This document shows positions 38,460-48,103 of a stretch of 64,000 bases of DNA, one piece after another. The translations under genes and the position numbers were made by a program. Position 1 is the first letter of the stretch. Each line of letters opens with the position of its first letter. The notes beneath the pieces are model-generated. The model saw nothing but the letters and a program-made list of their open reading frames with translations, searched no databases and was not told the DNA's origin. This DNA comes from Alphaproteobacteria bacterium (GTDB lineage Bacteria; Pseudomonadota; Alphaproteobacteria; Sphingomonadales; Kordiimonadaceae): NCBI GenBank assembly GCA_006226495.1, contig SBGU01000058.1, positions 1 through 64,000 of the forward strand, in the 5' to 3' direction.

Positions 38460-38549
38460 CGCAGCAACATTCGATATGCCTGTATTTAGAAGGGTTTATC
38501 TGCGGCTTTTGAATCAATTTGGCATAATGACAGCCATCAAATAGCCAAA

Positions 38550-39593
38550 TCAGGCCACTCCTGCGGTGTCATCGACCGCGGAAATGCCCTCAAGGTCCTC
38601 CGCAATCAGCCGAATCAGATCATTCTGCGCCATGTCGATCGCCGAGGTTACGGCAGAGGCAAACCCGTGCGCATTGGCGCCACCATGGCTTTTCATCACC
38701 AGACCATTCAGGCCCAGAAACACACCGCCATTATGGTTGTTCGGGTCCATATGGTCGCGGAAGGACCTGAGGCCGTGCCGCGCCAGCAGGTAACCAAGCT
38801 TGGTCATGAAGGACGACCGGAACGCGCGGCCCAGAAGCTCGGCCACGAGCCTTGCCGTGCCCTCTGCGGTCTTGAGGGCGATATTGCCGGTAAAACCGTC
38901 GGTCACCACCACATCAACCGCCCCACGCGCGATATCGCTGCCTTCAACAAAACCCGCGAATTCGAGCGGCAGGTGTTTCGATGCTCTCAGCGTGTCTGCC
39001 GCAGCCTTGATGGTGTCCTTGCCCTTCAGTTCCTCGACCCCGACGTTCAGAAGCGCCACGGTCGGGCGGCTGAGGCCAAGCACTGTGCGCACATACGCCG
39101 CGCCCATGATGGCGAACTGTACAAGGTTGTTCGCGTCGCATTCGACGTTGGCGCCCAGATCCAGCATCACGCTTTCGCCCCGAAGGGTCGGCAGCGGCGA
39201 CGTCAGCGCCGGACGGTCGATCCCGGGCATGGTGCGCAGGATGAATTTGGACAGGGCCATCAGGGCACCGGTGTTGCCGGCGGAGATCGCCACATCGGCG
39301 GTACCATCCTTCACAGCCTGAATGGCAAGCCCCATGGACGATTGGCGGCCGCGCCGCAGCGCCTGCGACGGCTTGTCGTCGGACGAGACCTTTTCGGCAG
39401 TGTGAAACAGTTCGCTGGCAGCCTTCAGTTCCGGATAGGCATCCAGAAGCGGCTGAACCGCCGCCTCGTCCCCATAGATATGGAACCGTGTATTCGGAAA
39501 CAGGGTCCGCGCTTGCGCGATACCATCAATGACCATGCCGGGTGCGTGGTCGCCACCCATTGCATCAACTGCGATGGTAATGTTTTTGGCCAC
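38550..39593 (-). CDS. plsX: Phosphate acyltransferase PlsX
   Basis: Converts acyl-ACP and phosphate to acyl-phosphate, the first step of phospholipid synthesis with PlsY. The 347 residues start ITIAVDAMGGDHAPGMVIDG and contain AISAGNTGALMA and LDLGANVECDA, the family marks. Length is normal. It lies downstream of yceD and upstream of ihfA. The fabH gene, which commonly follows plsX, is absent here. Confidence 0.96.
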   Translation of the reverse strand: MAKNITIAVDAMGGDHAPGMVIDGIAQARTLFPNTRFHIYGDEAAVQPLLDAYPELKAASELFHTAEKVSSDDKPSQALRRGRQSSMGLAIQAVKDGTADVAISAGNTGALMALSKFILRTMPGIDRPALTSPLPTLRGESVMLDLGANVECDANNLVQFAIMGAAYVRTVLGLSRPTVALLNVGVEELKGKDTIKAAADTLRASKHLPLEFAGFVEGSDIARGAVDVVVTDGFTGNIALKTAEGTARLVAELLGRAFRSSFMTKLGYLLARHGLRSFRDHMDPNNHNGGVFLGLNGLVMKSHGGANAHGFASAVTSAIDMAQNDLIRLIAEDLEGISAVDDTAGVA

Positions 39594-39709
39594 GAATATT
39601 TTTCCATTCTTCCGCGTCGAAACGCTTTTATCATCCGCTGACAGTTGCCGGCAAATTTGCCTGACAACTCGTCCCCCACCGCGTGACCATAACGATTTTG
39701 CTATTTACT

Positions 39710-40258
39710 TCAAGATTCGTCACGCAGTTTCTGCAACACGGCAAACGGGTTGGGCTTTTCAAGCTCCGGTTCATTGACCGCAACATGGCCGCTTTTTGCC
39801 ACGTCCAGCGCGGCGTCCGCCGCGCGCGGATAGGGGTCCATCGAAATGGACAGGGTCTGGGCAACAATCTCGCCCAGCGCGATTTCATTGCCTTCAAGGG
39901 CGTCATAATCCGGGATTTCGGGATCAAGGTAGGCTTCGTCCGCGTCCATCTGGTCCGCCGTTTCGGGGTCGACCAGGATCAGCTCAAACGGCGTATCCAG
40001 TTCTTCATCCACGGTCGCAAGGGTCGTGACGCAGCGCTGTGCCAGGCTCGCACGGATATGCCCCTCGACATGGATGCCTTCCTCGTTGCCGCCGTTCCAC
40101 ACCCGCACCTCGGCCGAAAGCGAGTCCAGCCGCACGAGCTCGAAACGCGCCACGAGGGCCATGCGTTCTTCTTCGGTGGCTTCAACCAGATAGCTGCGTG
40201 GTTCACGGTCGACTTCGGCGACCGGCACCCTGAGATCAAGCGAATAGATTTTACCCAT
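39710..40258 (-). CDS. yceD: YceD family protein (DUF177)
   Basis: 182-residue protein of the YceD/DUF177 family, often linked to ribosomal protein L32 and 23S rRNA metabolism. The family core is visible in VEGHIRASLAQRCVTTLATVDEELDTPF and the acidic segment PEIPDYDALEGNEIALGEIVAQTL. Start ATG at 40256-40258 with AGGGGA upstream; the open frame continues upstream in unrelated sequence. The usual neighbour rpmF is not present. Confidence 0.92.
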   Translation of the reverse strand: MGKIYSLDLRVPVAEVDREPRSYLVEATEEERMALVARFELVRLDSLSAEVRVWNGGNEEGIHVEGHIRASLAQRCVTTLATVDEELDTPFELILVDPETADQMDADEAYLDPEIPDYDALEGNEIALGEIVAQTLSISMDPYPRAADAALDVAKSGHVAVNEPELEKPNPFAVLQKLRDES

Positions 40259-40283
40259 CTTTACTGTCCCCTGCCGCGCCGGG

Positions 40284-40823
40284 TCACTTGCCTGGCGCGG
40301 GATAGTCGAATGATACCGCCTTGATGTCGTCAAGGCTACAGGCGGCGAGGCTTTTGGCGGCGGCCTGCACATAGGCGACCATCGCCGCCAGGGTCTTCGC
40401 CTCGACCGGCTTGTCGCGGTACACGTTGCGCCGGATCGATTCCTCAAGCGCGCCCGCTGCACTGTCGGCCCGAAGCGCTGCGGCATAGGCCTGCCGGCGC
40501 CCGAACCAGGCCGAGCCCATCTTTTTCATTTCCTTGCCGATGCTCATGTCGCCGACACCCAGTTCGCGCAGGGCGCGGTCAAGGTCGCTGACCATGGCTT
40601 CCTGCACACGGCGGCACAGGGACACCGTGCCCTCGCCTTCCGCATCCAGTCGGTTCTGCAGCAGGAACAGGTGCAGAAGGATCATATCGAAACGGCCGTC
40701 AAAATTATCTTCGACCGCAAGGTCAGTATAGAAGGCCGGCACACGCGCCTGGTTCGCCAGCTTGCGATACAGGAGGTAAGCCTGTTGTTTTTCCTGTCGT
40801 TCCTTGCGCCAGCGCCCGAACAT
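40284..40823 (-). CDS. Ubiquinol-cytochrome c chaperone family protein
   Basis: 179 residues with the Cbp3/UQCC-like domain: YLLYRKLANQARVPAFYTDLAVEDNFDGRFDMILLHLFLLQNRL. The mitochondrial relatives help assemble cytochrome bc1. It heads the yceD-plsX-ihfA-merR strand, as in many alphaproteobacteria. ATG at 40821-40823 follows GGAG by 6 bp. Confidence 0.9.
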   Translation of the reverse strand: MFGRWRKERQEKQQAYLLYRKLANQARVPAFYTDLAVEDNFDGRFDMILLHLFLLQNRLDAEGEGTVSLCRRVQEAMVSDLDRALRELGVGDMSIGKEMKKMGSAWFGRRQAYAAALRADSAAGALEESIRRNVYRDKPVEAKTLAAMVAYVQAAAKSLAACSLDDIKAVSFDYPAPGK

Positions 40824-40991
40824 CGCCGCTCCTTCAAATCGCCTTAATCGCCTTTTATGGCTGCGAACATAGCTGGGCGTTCGCACCTTGTTTCCGGTCG
40901 CTCTATCACGGAGCCTTGCACCATGCAACGGCTGGGGCTATTAAACGATTGGAAAGTCGCCGCGCCATGCGGCCGGAGGAAAGTTGAGAGC

Positions 40992-41489
40992 ATGAAAAAA
41001 CAGTTGGCCACCACCCTCACAATCACACGGACTGTCGGCCTGTGCCTGCTTGCAGGTGTTGCGCTGTCCGCCTGCGGCAATGGCCGCATGGTACGCGGTT
41101 ACGTGTTTGACAAGGAACTGGCCGATGCGATCCAGCCCGGCGTCGACAACAAACAGTCGGTTCGTTCGACCCTCGGCACGCCAACCGTTGCCGCCACCTT
41201 CGACGACAAAACCTGGTATTATGTGTCCACGACCGTGCGGGTGCGCCCGGTTTTCTGGCCTGACGCCAAGGAACACCGTGTGATGGCCATTGCCTTCAAC
41301 GACAAGGGTGTGGTTTCCGACGTTCAGAATTTTGACATGGATGCCATGCGCACCATCCATCCGGTCGACGACAAGACGCCGACCTATGGCCGCGACGTGA
41401 ACCTGTTCCAGCAGATTTTTGGCAACATTGGCCGCTTCTCCGGTTCCGCCCCTGTGGGTTCGACCGATGCGCCGGGCCCGAACGGCTGA
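40992..41489 (+). CDS. bamE: Outer membrane assembly lipoprotein BamE
   Basis: 165 residues. An N-terminal lipoprotein signal of about 28 residues ends at the lipobox LSAC. The SmpA/OmlA domain follows: LADAIQPGVDNKQSVRSTLGTPTVAATFDDKTWYYVSTTV. BamE is part of the beta-barrel assembly machine in the outer membrane. Divergent from the ubiquinol-cytochrome c chaperone gene, with a strong terminator 32 bp downstream. Confidence 0.93.
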   Translation: MKKQLATTLTITRTVGLCLLAGVALSACGNGRMVRGYVFDKELADAIQPGVDNKQSVRSTLGTPTVAATFDDKTWYYVSTTVRVRPVFWPDAKEHRVMAIAFNDKGVVSDVQNFDMDAMRTIHPVDDKTPTYGRDVNLFQQIFGNIGRFSGSAPVGSTDAPGPNG

Positions 41490-41520
41490 GCCAGACCCGC
41501 AGACAGACACAGACAAAACA

Positions 41521-41548
41521 AAACCCCGGCCTCAGCCGGGGTTTTTTT
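41521..41548. terminator. Bidirectional terminator between bamE and hppA
   Basis: A perfect 10-bp stem, AAACCCCGGC/GCCGGGGTTT with loop CTCA, has a T-run on the plus side and A-rich sequence on the other. It ends both bamE and hppA transcripts. Confidence 0.85.
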
Positions 41549-41568
41549 ATTGACCTTTAATGCTGTGA

Positions 41569-43656
41569 TCAGTGTGCCAGCATCGCAAGGAGCAGAAGCG
41601 CCACGATATTGCTGATCTTGATCATCGGGTTCACGGCCGGGCCGGCCGTATCCTTGTAGGGATCGCCAACCGTATCGCCGGTCACCGCGGCTTTGTGGGC
41701 TTCCGAGCCCTTGCCGCCATGGTTGCCATCCTCGATATATTTCTTGGCATTGTCCCAGGCACCACCACCGGCGGTCATGGACAGGGCCACGAAAAGGCCA
41801 CCGACGATCACACCCAGCAGAAGCGCACCAAGGGCCGCGAAGGCGGCGGCCTGGCCCGCGATCAGTTGGATCACGAAGAAGGTGACCACGGGTGCCGCCA
41901 CCGGCAACAGACTCGGGATGATCATTTCCTTGATTGCTGTTTTGGTCAGCAGGTCGACCGACCGGGCATAATCCGGTTTGGATGTGCCGGCCATGATGCC
42001 CGGGTTATCCCGGAACTGGGCCCGCACTTCCTCGACCACCGCACCACCGGCGCGGCCAACAGCGGTCATGCCCATCGCACCGAACAGGTACGGCAGCAAG
42101 GCACCGATGAACAGGCCCACGACCACATAGGGGTTCGACAGCGAGAAATCGACCGTCACCGAACCGAAGTAGGTCTTCAGATCAGCCGTGTAGGCGCCGA
42201 ACAGCACAAGGGCCGCGAGGCCCGCAGAACCGATGGCATACCCCTTGGTAACAGCCTTGGTGGTGTTGCCAACGGCATCCAGCGCATCGGTACGCGCCCG
42301 GACATCGTCGTCAAGACCGGCCATTTCGGCGATGCCGCCGGCGTTGTCGGTCACCGGACCATAGGCGTCGAGCGCGACCACCATGCCCGCAAGTGCCAGC
42401 ATCGCGGTTGCCGCGAAACCAAGGCCCAGAAGGCCGGCAAGATTGTAGGCCGCGATGATGCCGGCACAGATAACGATGGCCGGCAGTGCTGTTGCTTCCA
42501 GGGAGATGGCAAGGCCCTGGATCACGTTGGTGCCATGGCCGGTTTCAGAGGCCTTGGCGATCGACCGCACCGGACGATAGTCGGTGCCGGTATAATATTC
42601 GGTGATCCAGATGATGAGGCCGGTTACGGCAAGCCCGACCAGGCCGCAGTAATAGAGATCGCGACCGGTAAAGCTGGCTGCTGTGGTGGTGAAGCTGCGT
42701 TCCATGTCGCCACCCAGCGCCCAGTCCATAGCGAACCACATCACCACGGCGGACAGCACTGCCGTGACGATGAAGCCCTTGTAAAGCGCGCCCATGATCG
42801 AGCCCGACTTGCCCAGCTTCACGAAGAAGGTGCCGATGATCGAGGTCAGGATACAGCTTCCGCCAATGGCCAGCGGCAGCGACATGATATCCGCTGCACC
42901 CGCCGTGATGAACAGGGCCGACAGCACCATGGTGGCACCGATGGTTACCACATAGGTTTCGAACAGGTCGGCCGCCATGCCGGCGCAGTCGCCCACGTTG
43001 TCGCCCACGTTGTCGGCAATCACAGCCGGGTTGCGCGGGTCGTCTTCCGGGATGCCGGCTTCGACCTTGCCGACCAGGTCGGCACCCACGTCAGCGCCCT
43101 TGGTGAAGATACCGCCACCAAGGCGTGCGAAGATCGAAATCAGCGAAGCCCCGAAACCAAGGGCCACAAGGGCGTCGATCACTTTCCGGTCGGTCGGTTC
43201 GATGCCCATGGGGCCCGTGAGAACCGCATAATAACCAGCGACGGCAAGCAGGGCCAGACCGGCCACCAGCATGCCGGTTACGGCACCTGAGCGGAAGGAC
43301 AAGGTCAGCCCCTCCTGCAGCCCGGTGCGGGCCGCTTCGGTGGTGCGCACGTTGGCTTTCACCGAAATCAGCATGCCGATATAACCGGCAGCCCCCGACA
43401 GCACGGCACCGATGACGAAGCCGATTGCCGCGAGATCGCTGATCAGGAAATAGAGCGCGATGGCAACCAGCACGCCCACCATGGCGATGGTGCGATATTG
43501 ACGGTTGAGGTATGCAGCAGCGCCCGCCTGAATGGCACTGGCGATTTCCTGCATTTTCTCGTTGCCCGCGCTCGCAGACAGAATGGACTGGCGGGTAATG
43601 ATGCCGTAAACCACGGCAATAACGCCGCAGGCAATGGCGGCGTACAATACTTGCAT
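41569..43656 (-). CDS. hppA: H+-translocating pyrophosphatase (K+-insensitive)
   Basis: Membrane pump of 695 residues with about 16 hydrophobic segments that uses pyrophosphate hydrolysis to export protons. The substrate-binding segment [11 protein letters not shown] and the [13 protein letters not shown] signature are intact. The segment [10 protein letters not shown], with Lys in place of Ala, marks the K+-insensitive class. Single-gene unit with its own promoter in the 250-bp gap upstream. Confidence 0.96.
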   Translation of the reverse strand: MQVLYAAIACGVIAVVYGIITRQSILSASAGNEKMQEIASAIQAGAAAYLNRQYRTIAMVGVLVAIALYFLISDLAAIGFVIGAVLSGAAGYIGMLISVKANVRTTEAARTGLQEGLTLSFRSGAVTGMLVAGLALLAVAGYYAVLTGPMGIEPTDRKVIDALVALGFGASLISIFARLGGGIFTKGADVGADLVGKVEAGIPEDDPRNPAVIADNVGDNVGDCAGMAADLFETYVVTIGATMVLSALFITAGAADIMSLPLAIGGSCILTSIIGTFFVKLGKSGSIMGALYKGFIVTAVLSAVVMWFAMDWALGGDMERSFTTTAASFTGRDLYYCGLVGLAVTGLIIWITEYYTGTDYRPVRSIAKASETGHGTNVIQGLAISLEATALPAIVICAGIIAAYNLAGLLGLGFAATAMLALAGMVVALDAYGPVTDNAGGIAEMAGLDDDVRARTDALDAVGNTTKAVTKGYAIGSAGLAALVLFGAYTADLKTYFGSVTVDFSLSNPYVVVGLFIGALLPYLFGAMGMTAVGRAGGAVVEEVRAQFRDNPGIMAGTSKPDYARSVDLLTKTAIKEMIIPSLLPVAAPVVTFFVIQLIAGQAAAFAALGALLLGVIVGGLFVALSMTAGGGAWDNAKKYIEDGNHGGKGSEAHKAAVTGDTVGDPYKDTAGPAVNPMIKISNIVALLLLAMLAH

Positions 43657-43850
43657 GGGATATCCCTCCCCCTATAATTCAGACCCAAGACCTTGGGCTT
43701 TGTCCGGACGGCGATACTCCCCTACTTACCGCCCTGCCCGTCCTTATAGGCGAACCCCCTCATGACTACTCCTAACATAGGTTAGCCGTACCTGAGCTTA
43801 TGGAGCATTCCAGCCAGTTGCAAGGGGCAGAAATGCGTACCAAAGAATAA

Positions 43851-43877
43851 GGCGGCGCCAGACTTGTCCGCGCCGCC
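43851..43877 (-). terminator. Terminator after fliL
   Basis: An 8-bp GC stem, GGCGGCGC/GCGCCGCC, is followed on the minus strand by TTATTCTTT. It closes the rib-nusB-thiL-fliL chain. Confidence 0.6.
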
Positions 43878-43906
43878 TCCAAACTGATATGATGCTGCCC
43901 GCCGCT

Positions 43907-44422
43907 TCAGCGCGTCAGGCGCATGGCATTCGTCACCAGAACACGCTCGACAATACCCGCCCCCAACACTTCATCCGCCTTGTCCTTCAGGACCGTACCG
44001 GCCTTGTCGACATCCAGTTCCAGCGGCGCATCTTCGCGCATCAGGTCGTTCTTGCTGATGGCGGACAGGAAGGCATGCTGCAGCCGCGGCTCGGCTTTCT
44101 TGACCGTGATCTGGTTGTCATTGCCACGGGTTTCGACGGTGATGTCGACAAAATAGTTGCCGACAAAACGGGAGCTGTCGTTCCGATGCGAATAGATGGG
44201 CACCGCCAGGCGCTCGAAGACGACTGACATCAGTTCACCCTTGGGTTTTTCCGGCTTGGCGGCATGCTCGCCATTCGCTGTGGGCTGGTCGCCGCCAGAC
44301 TGCTTGCTATAGAAATAACCAAGGCCGCCACCAAGCGCGAGCCCACCCAGGAGGCCCAGCACCAGAAGCATCTTGCCCGAGCCGCCACCCTGGCTGTCCA
44401 TTTTCAGATTGTCTTCGCTCAT
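43907..44422 (-). CDS. fliL: FliL-like flagellar basal body-associated protein
   Basis: 171 residues. One membrane segment near residues 18-36 (MLLVLGLLGGLALGGGLGYF) is followed by a periplasmic FliL domain (ERLAVPIYS...NYFVDITVETRGNDNQITVKKAEPRLQHAFLSAI). No other flagellar gene is in this window. It closes a chain with thiL and nusB, a placement seen in other alphaproteobacteria. A flagellar role is inferred from the family. Confidence 0.85.
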   Translation of the reverse strand: MSEDNLKMDSQGGGSGKMLLVLGLLGGLALGGGLGYFYSKQSGGDQPTANGEHAAKPEKPKGELMSVVFERLAVPIYSHRNDSSRFVGNYFVDITVETRGNDNQITVKKAEPRLQHAFLSAISKNDLMREDAPLELDVDKAGTVLKDKADEVLGAGIVERVLVTNAMRLTR

Positions 44423-44443
44423 GCCGACTTTGCTTCCTGTCGC

Positions 44444-45412
44444 TTAGAAATGTTGATAGCCCTTTCGGGCAATGTGCACCAGCTTGCCCGCTGGATCAAC
44501 CAGCCGCACGCCCAAACCTGCCTCGACCCGACCAATGCGTGTCACGCCGGTTCTGGCGTCACCTGCGAGCGCCGCAATCCGGCCGCTTAGTTCAGGTGCC
44601 GCCGTGAAAACCAGTTCATAATCGTCACCGCCCGCATAGACCAGCGACCACAGGTCCGGAGCACCATCCAGAACGTGCCGGGCCGCATCAGAGACCGGCA
44701 ACGCATCCAGACTGATGGTTGCGCCAACGCCGGACGCACTGCAGATATGCCCGAGATCGGCAATCAGGCCGTCCGAGATATCGGCCGCCGCGCTCGCATG
44801 TCCCCTGATGGCCTGGCCAATCGCCACGCGTGGGGTCGGGCACTGATACCGGCCTTCAAGGACACTGTTTGTCGCCAGCTTGCCTTGCCGACACAAAAGG
44901 CCGAGGGCACCGTCCCCCAAAGTGCCGGTGACATAGATATCGTCGCCAACCCGCGCACCGCTGCGCGGTATCATGCGGCCCGCGGGCACTTCACCTGCGG
45001 CTGTCAGGCTGATGACAAGCCCGGACTTGCTGGCCGTGGTATCACCGCCGGCAAGACATATGCCGCTGGCCTGCTGCAGGTGCTCCAGGCCACGGCAAAA
45101 GCCGGCAATCCAGTCCTCGGTGATATTTGCAGGCAGGGCAAGGCCAAGCCAGTAATGGCGTGGCGTGGCCCCCTTGGCGGCAAGATCGGACAGGTTGACC
45201 GCAAGAGCTTTGTGGCCGATGGTTTCGGCGGGATCGTCGGGCAGGAAATGCACGGCCTCGAGCAGCATGTCTTTGGTGACAACCAGGTCCATGCCCGGCG
45301 TTGGCGCAAAACAGGCGGCGTCATCCGTGAGGCCCAAGCCGGCGGGGCCTGCAAGCGGGACGAAATAGCGGGCGATCAGGTCGAATTCGCCAACTCGTTC
45401 CGTCTCGCCCAT
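44444..45412 (-). CDS. thiL: Thiamine-monophosphate kinase
   Basis: 322 residues of the PurM/HypE fold that phosphorylate thiamine monophosphate to thiamine diphosphate, the last step of cofactor synthesis. The metal-binding DDAA (30-33), GDTTASKSG and VGDDIYVTGTLGDGALGL are present. It is 19 bp downstream of nusB in the rib operon, as in many proteobacteria. Confidence 0.96.
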   Translation of the reverse strand: MGETERVGEFDLIARYFVPLAGPAGLGLTDDAACFAPTPGMDLVVTKDMLLEAVHFLPDDPAETIGHKALAVNLSDLAAKGATPRHYWLGLALPANITEDWIAGFCRGLEHLQQASGICLAGGDTTASKSGLVISLTAAGEVPAGRMIPRSGARVGDDIYVTGTLGDGALGLLCRQGKLATNSVLEGRYQCPTPRVAIGQAIRGHASAAADISDGLIADLGHICSASGVGATISLDALPVSDAARHVLDGAPDLWSLVYAGGDDYELVFTAAPELSGRIAALAGDARTGVTRIGRVEAGLGVRLVDPAGKLVHIARKGYQHF

Positions 45413-45431
45413 TGTTTCCTCGTGGCCACGC

Positions 45432-45899
45432 CTAGCGCAGCGATTTCGCCAGCTTGTCCAGAACGCCGTTCACGAACGCAGCTTCGCTCTTTTCATAGAA
45501 GGCGTGCGCGACATCGACATATTCGTTGATGATAACCGCGGTCGGCACATCAGGACGCACTGCCAGTTCATAGGCCCCGGCACGGAAAATCGCGCGGATA
45601 ATATTCTCCAGGCGCTCCAGCGGCCAATCGCTGCTCAGGCACGGCGAAATAGCCGCATCCCATTCCTCGCGGCGGCCCCAGCCACCTTCGGCAATGTCGG
45701 CGAACAGGTCCTGGTCGGCGTCCACATACTGGTCACCTTCGATTTCGGCGCCCAGGCGGTGGCGGATATATTCCTGGATCACCACTTTAGGCTTCGGTTC
45801 GTCCGACATTTCAAGCTGATACAGCGCCTGGACGGCCGCAAGCCGGGCCGCGCTGCGCGGCCCGCCGGTTTTGTTCTTCTGTGGCTGACGCGCCATCAT
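45432..45899 (-). CDS. nusB: Transcription antitermination factor NusB
   Basis: 155-residue helical RNA-binding protein that joins the rrn antitermination complex. The core [16 protein letters not shown] and the C-terminal ...[24 protein letters not shown] are characteristic. Its ATG overlaps the ribH stop codon (ATGA), so translation is coupled. Confidence 0.96.
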   Translation of the reverse strand: MMARQPQKNKTGGPRSAARLAAVQALYQLEMSDEPKPKVVIQEYIRHRLGAEIEGDQYVDADQDLFADIAEGGWGRREEWDAAISPCLSSDWPLERLENIIRAIFRAGAYELAVRPDVPTAVIINEYVDVAHAFYEKSEAAFVNGVLDKLAKSLR

Positions 45900-46336
45900 T
45901 CTACTCCAAACTTGTCTTTGAGCGCGATCATCGCGAGTGCGGCTTCAGCCGCCCCGGCGCCCTTGTTCTTTTCACTGCGTTTTGCGCGCGCCCAGGCCTG
46001 ATCCCAGTCCTCGACGGTCAGGATACCGTTGCCGATGGCCAGGTTGTGCTGGAGGGTCAGGTCCTGCAGGCCCCGCGCGCTTTCGCCGCATACATAGTCA
46101 TAGTGGGTGGTCTCACCCCGGATCACACAGCCAAGAGCGACATAACCATCATATTTGGCCTTGTGGCCAATATGCGCGAACTTGATTGCCCCCGGGATTT
46201 CAAGCGCGCCCGGCACCGCGATGCGGTCCCAGGTTGCGCCGGCGCCTTCGATGGCTTCAATGGCACCCTGCGCCAGTTCGTCGGCCAGATTGCCGTAAAA
46301 ACGTGCTTCAACAAGCAGAAGATGGGGCTGTGCCAT
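45896..46336 (-). CDS. ribH: 6,7-dimethyl-8-ribityllumazine synthase
   Basis: Penultimate enzyme of riboflavin synthesis, 146 residues. The substrate-binding [10 protein letters not shown] and [17 protein letters not shown] segments with the catalytic histidine are visible. Length is normal. Overlaps nusB by 4 bp. Confidence 0.96.
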   Translation of the reverse strand: MAQPHLLLVEARFYGNLADELAQGAIEAIEGAGATWDRIAVPGALEIPGAIKFAHIGHKAKYDGYVALGCVIRGETTHYDYVCGESARGLQDLTLQHNLAIGNGILTVEDWDQAWARAKRSEKNKGAGAAEAALAMIALKDKFGVE

Positions 46337-46382
46337 AACTCAAATCCTTCAAGGGTGTCGCCGGGGTCCGAAACTCTGGGAC

Positions 46383-47489
46383 TCAGGCCGACGGAATTTC
46401 GCGCTGTTCTACGATATCGAGGCCATATCCTTCAAGGCCAACAATATGGCTGGGCGTATTTGAATAGAGAATCATGTGTGCGACCCCCAGGTCGCGCAGG
46501 ATCTGGGCACCGATACCATATTCTTTCAGCGCCCCCGGGCCTTTGTCGCCGCCGGCTTCCTTCGGCTTCAGAAGGTCCGACGGTCGCATGGCGATCATGC
46601 CGGGGAACAGCACCACTACGCCCCTGCCCTCGGCCTCGATCGCGCCCATGGCGCGGTCAAGCTGGCCGGTGCGGGCATGGTCCATGCCCAGAAGGTCCTC
46701 AAACGGGTTCAGCGAATGCATGCGCACAGGCGTCGGCTTTTCAGCCTCGATGCTGCCAAGCTTCAGCGCCACGGTTTCACGGCGGTCGGCGTCTGCCTTG
46801 TAGACGATGACCTGCCATTCATGGCCGCTGCGGCGTTTGAAGCTGGATTGCGACACACGGTGAATCAGCACATCGTTTTTCAGACGATAGGCGATCAGGT
46901 CGCGGATGGTCGCGATCTTGAGGCCATGTTCCTGCGCAAACGGCACAAGGTCGGTCAGGCGTGCCATCGTGCCGTCTTCGTTCATGATCTCGCAGATCAC
47001 CGCAGACGGGTTCAGGCCGGCCAGACGCGAGATATCGACCGATGCCTCGGTATGGCCGGCGCGCACCAGCACGCCGCCGTCGCGGGCGATCAGCGGGAAC
47101 ACATGGCCCGGGGTCGCGATATCTTCCTTGCCCTTGCTGGCATCGATGGCCACTGCAACCGTGCGGGCGCGGTCGGCGGCCGAAATACCCGTGGTGACGC
47201 CGGTTTTGGCTTCGATCGACACGGTAAAGGCGGTCTGGTGCCGGGTTTCGTTGTTGCTGCTCATCAGCGGCAGGCCAAGCTGTTCGACACGCTCGCGGCT
47301 CAGCGGCAGGCAGATCAGGCCACGGCCATATTTGGCCATGAAGTTGATGGCTTCAGGCGTTGCCATCTGGGCCGGGATGATCAGGTCGCCTTCGTTTTCC
47401 CGATCTTCATCATCGACCAGGATATACATTTTGCCATTGCGGGCGTCTTCGATGACATCCTCGATCGGCGAAAGGAACGATTTGGGCAC
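46383..47489 (-). CDS. ribBA: 3,4-dihydroxy-2-butanone-4-phosphate synthase fused to a degenerate GTP cyclohydrolase II-like domain
   Basis: 368 residues. The N-terminal DHBP synthase (1-205) is intact: DDEDRENEGDL, HTEASVDISRLAG and CEIMNEDGTMARL hold the metal and substrate residues. The C-terminal half aligns with GTP cyclohydrolase II, but the zinc cysteines are missing: the expected HSECLTGD...CDC region reads RMHSLNPFEDLLGM (256-269). So only the synthase half should be active, as in the described RibBX-type proteins. A true GTP cyclohydrolase II must be encoded elsewhere. The frame is continuous. Confidence 0.95.
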   Translation of the reverse strand: MPKSFLSPIEDVIEDARNGKMYILVDDEDRENEGDLIIPAQMATPEAINFMAKYGRGLICLPLSRERVEQLGLPLMSSNNETRHQTAFTVSIEAKTGVTTGISAADRARTVAVAIDASKGKEDIATPGHVFPLIARDGGVLVRAGHTEASVDISRLAGLNPSAVICEIMNEDGTMARLTDLVPFAQEHGLKIATIRDLIAYRLKNDVLIHRVSQSSFKRRSGHEWQVIVYKADADRRETVALKLGSIEAEKPTPVRMHSLNPFEDLLGMDHARTGQLDRAMGAIEAEGRGVVVLFPGMIAMRPSDLLKPKEAGGDKGPGALKEYGIGAQILRDLGVAHMILYSNTPSHIVGLEGYGLDIVEQREIPSA

Positions 47490-47494
47490 GATGC

Positions 47495-48094
47495 TCAGCC
47501 TCTTGTCTGCAGGCGCGCGACATACCGCGCCAGAATATCGAATTCCACATTCACCCGGTCGCCGGCCTTGCTGGCGCGGAAGCTGGTCACGGCCTGGGTG
47601 TGCGGGATCAGGTTGATCGAAAAACGGGTCTGGTCGCCTTCGTCGGCCACGGCATTCACGGTCAGCGACGCCCCGTTGATGGTGATACTGCCCTTCTGGG
47701 CGACAAACCGGCCAAGGGCTGCGGGCACGGCAACATCCATGACCACCGAATCGCCCAGCGCATCGAACCGCACAATGGTGCCGACACAGTCGACATGGCC
47801 GGTGACGATATGGCCACCCAGCTCGTCACCCAGCTTCAGCGACCGTTCGAGGTTCACGAGGCTGCCGTTGGTCCAGGCGCCCAGGTTGGTAACCTTCAGG
47901 GTTTCGGCGGACACGTCGGCGGCGAACCAGCCGGCGCCCTTGTCGACCACGGTCAGGCACACACCCTCACACGCAATGGATGCGCCAATATCGACCCGCG
48001 CCATGTCATAGGCGGTTTCGATGGTGACATGCCTGTCCGCATCACCCTCTACCGCTTTCACGCGGCCTACGTCTGTTACAATCCCGGTAAACAT
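47495..48094 (-). CDS. ribE: Riboflavin synthase alpha chain
   Basis: Dismutates two lumazine molecules to riboflavin. The 199 residues consist of two lumazine-binding repeats: MFTGIVTDVGRVKAV...IACEGVCLTV and GHIVTGHVDCVGT...SITINGASLTVNAV. It lies between ribD and ribBA, 5 bp from the latter. No FMN riboswitch precedes any gene of this group. Confidence 0.96.
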   Translation of the reverse strand: MFTGIVTDVGRVKAVEGDADRHVTIETAYDMARVDIGASIACEGVCLTVVDKGAGWFAADVSAETLKVTNLGAWTNGSLVNLERSLKLGDELGGHIVTGHVDCVGTIVRFDALGDSVVMDVAVPAALGRFVAQKGSITINGASLTVNAVADEGDQTRFSINLIPHTQAVTSFRASKAGDRVNVEFDILARYVARLQTRG

Positions 48095-48103
48095 GGGCCC
48101 CAG

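Noticed and set aside
41572-43290. 572-codon open frame antisense to hppA
   Set aside because: Histidine-rich artefact opposite a membrane protein gene.
46383-47489. Frameshift or sequencing error in the second half of ribBA
   Set aside because: Frame is continuous to a normal C terminus and the cysteine losses are substitutions, as known for RibBX-type proteins.
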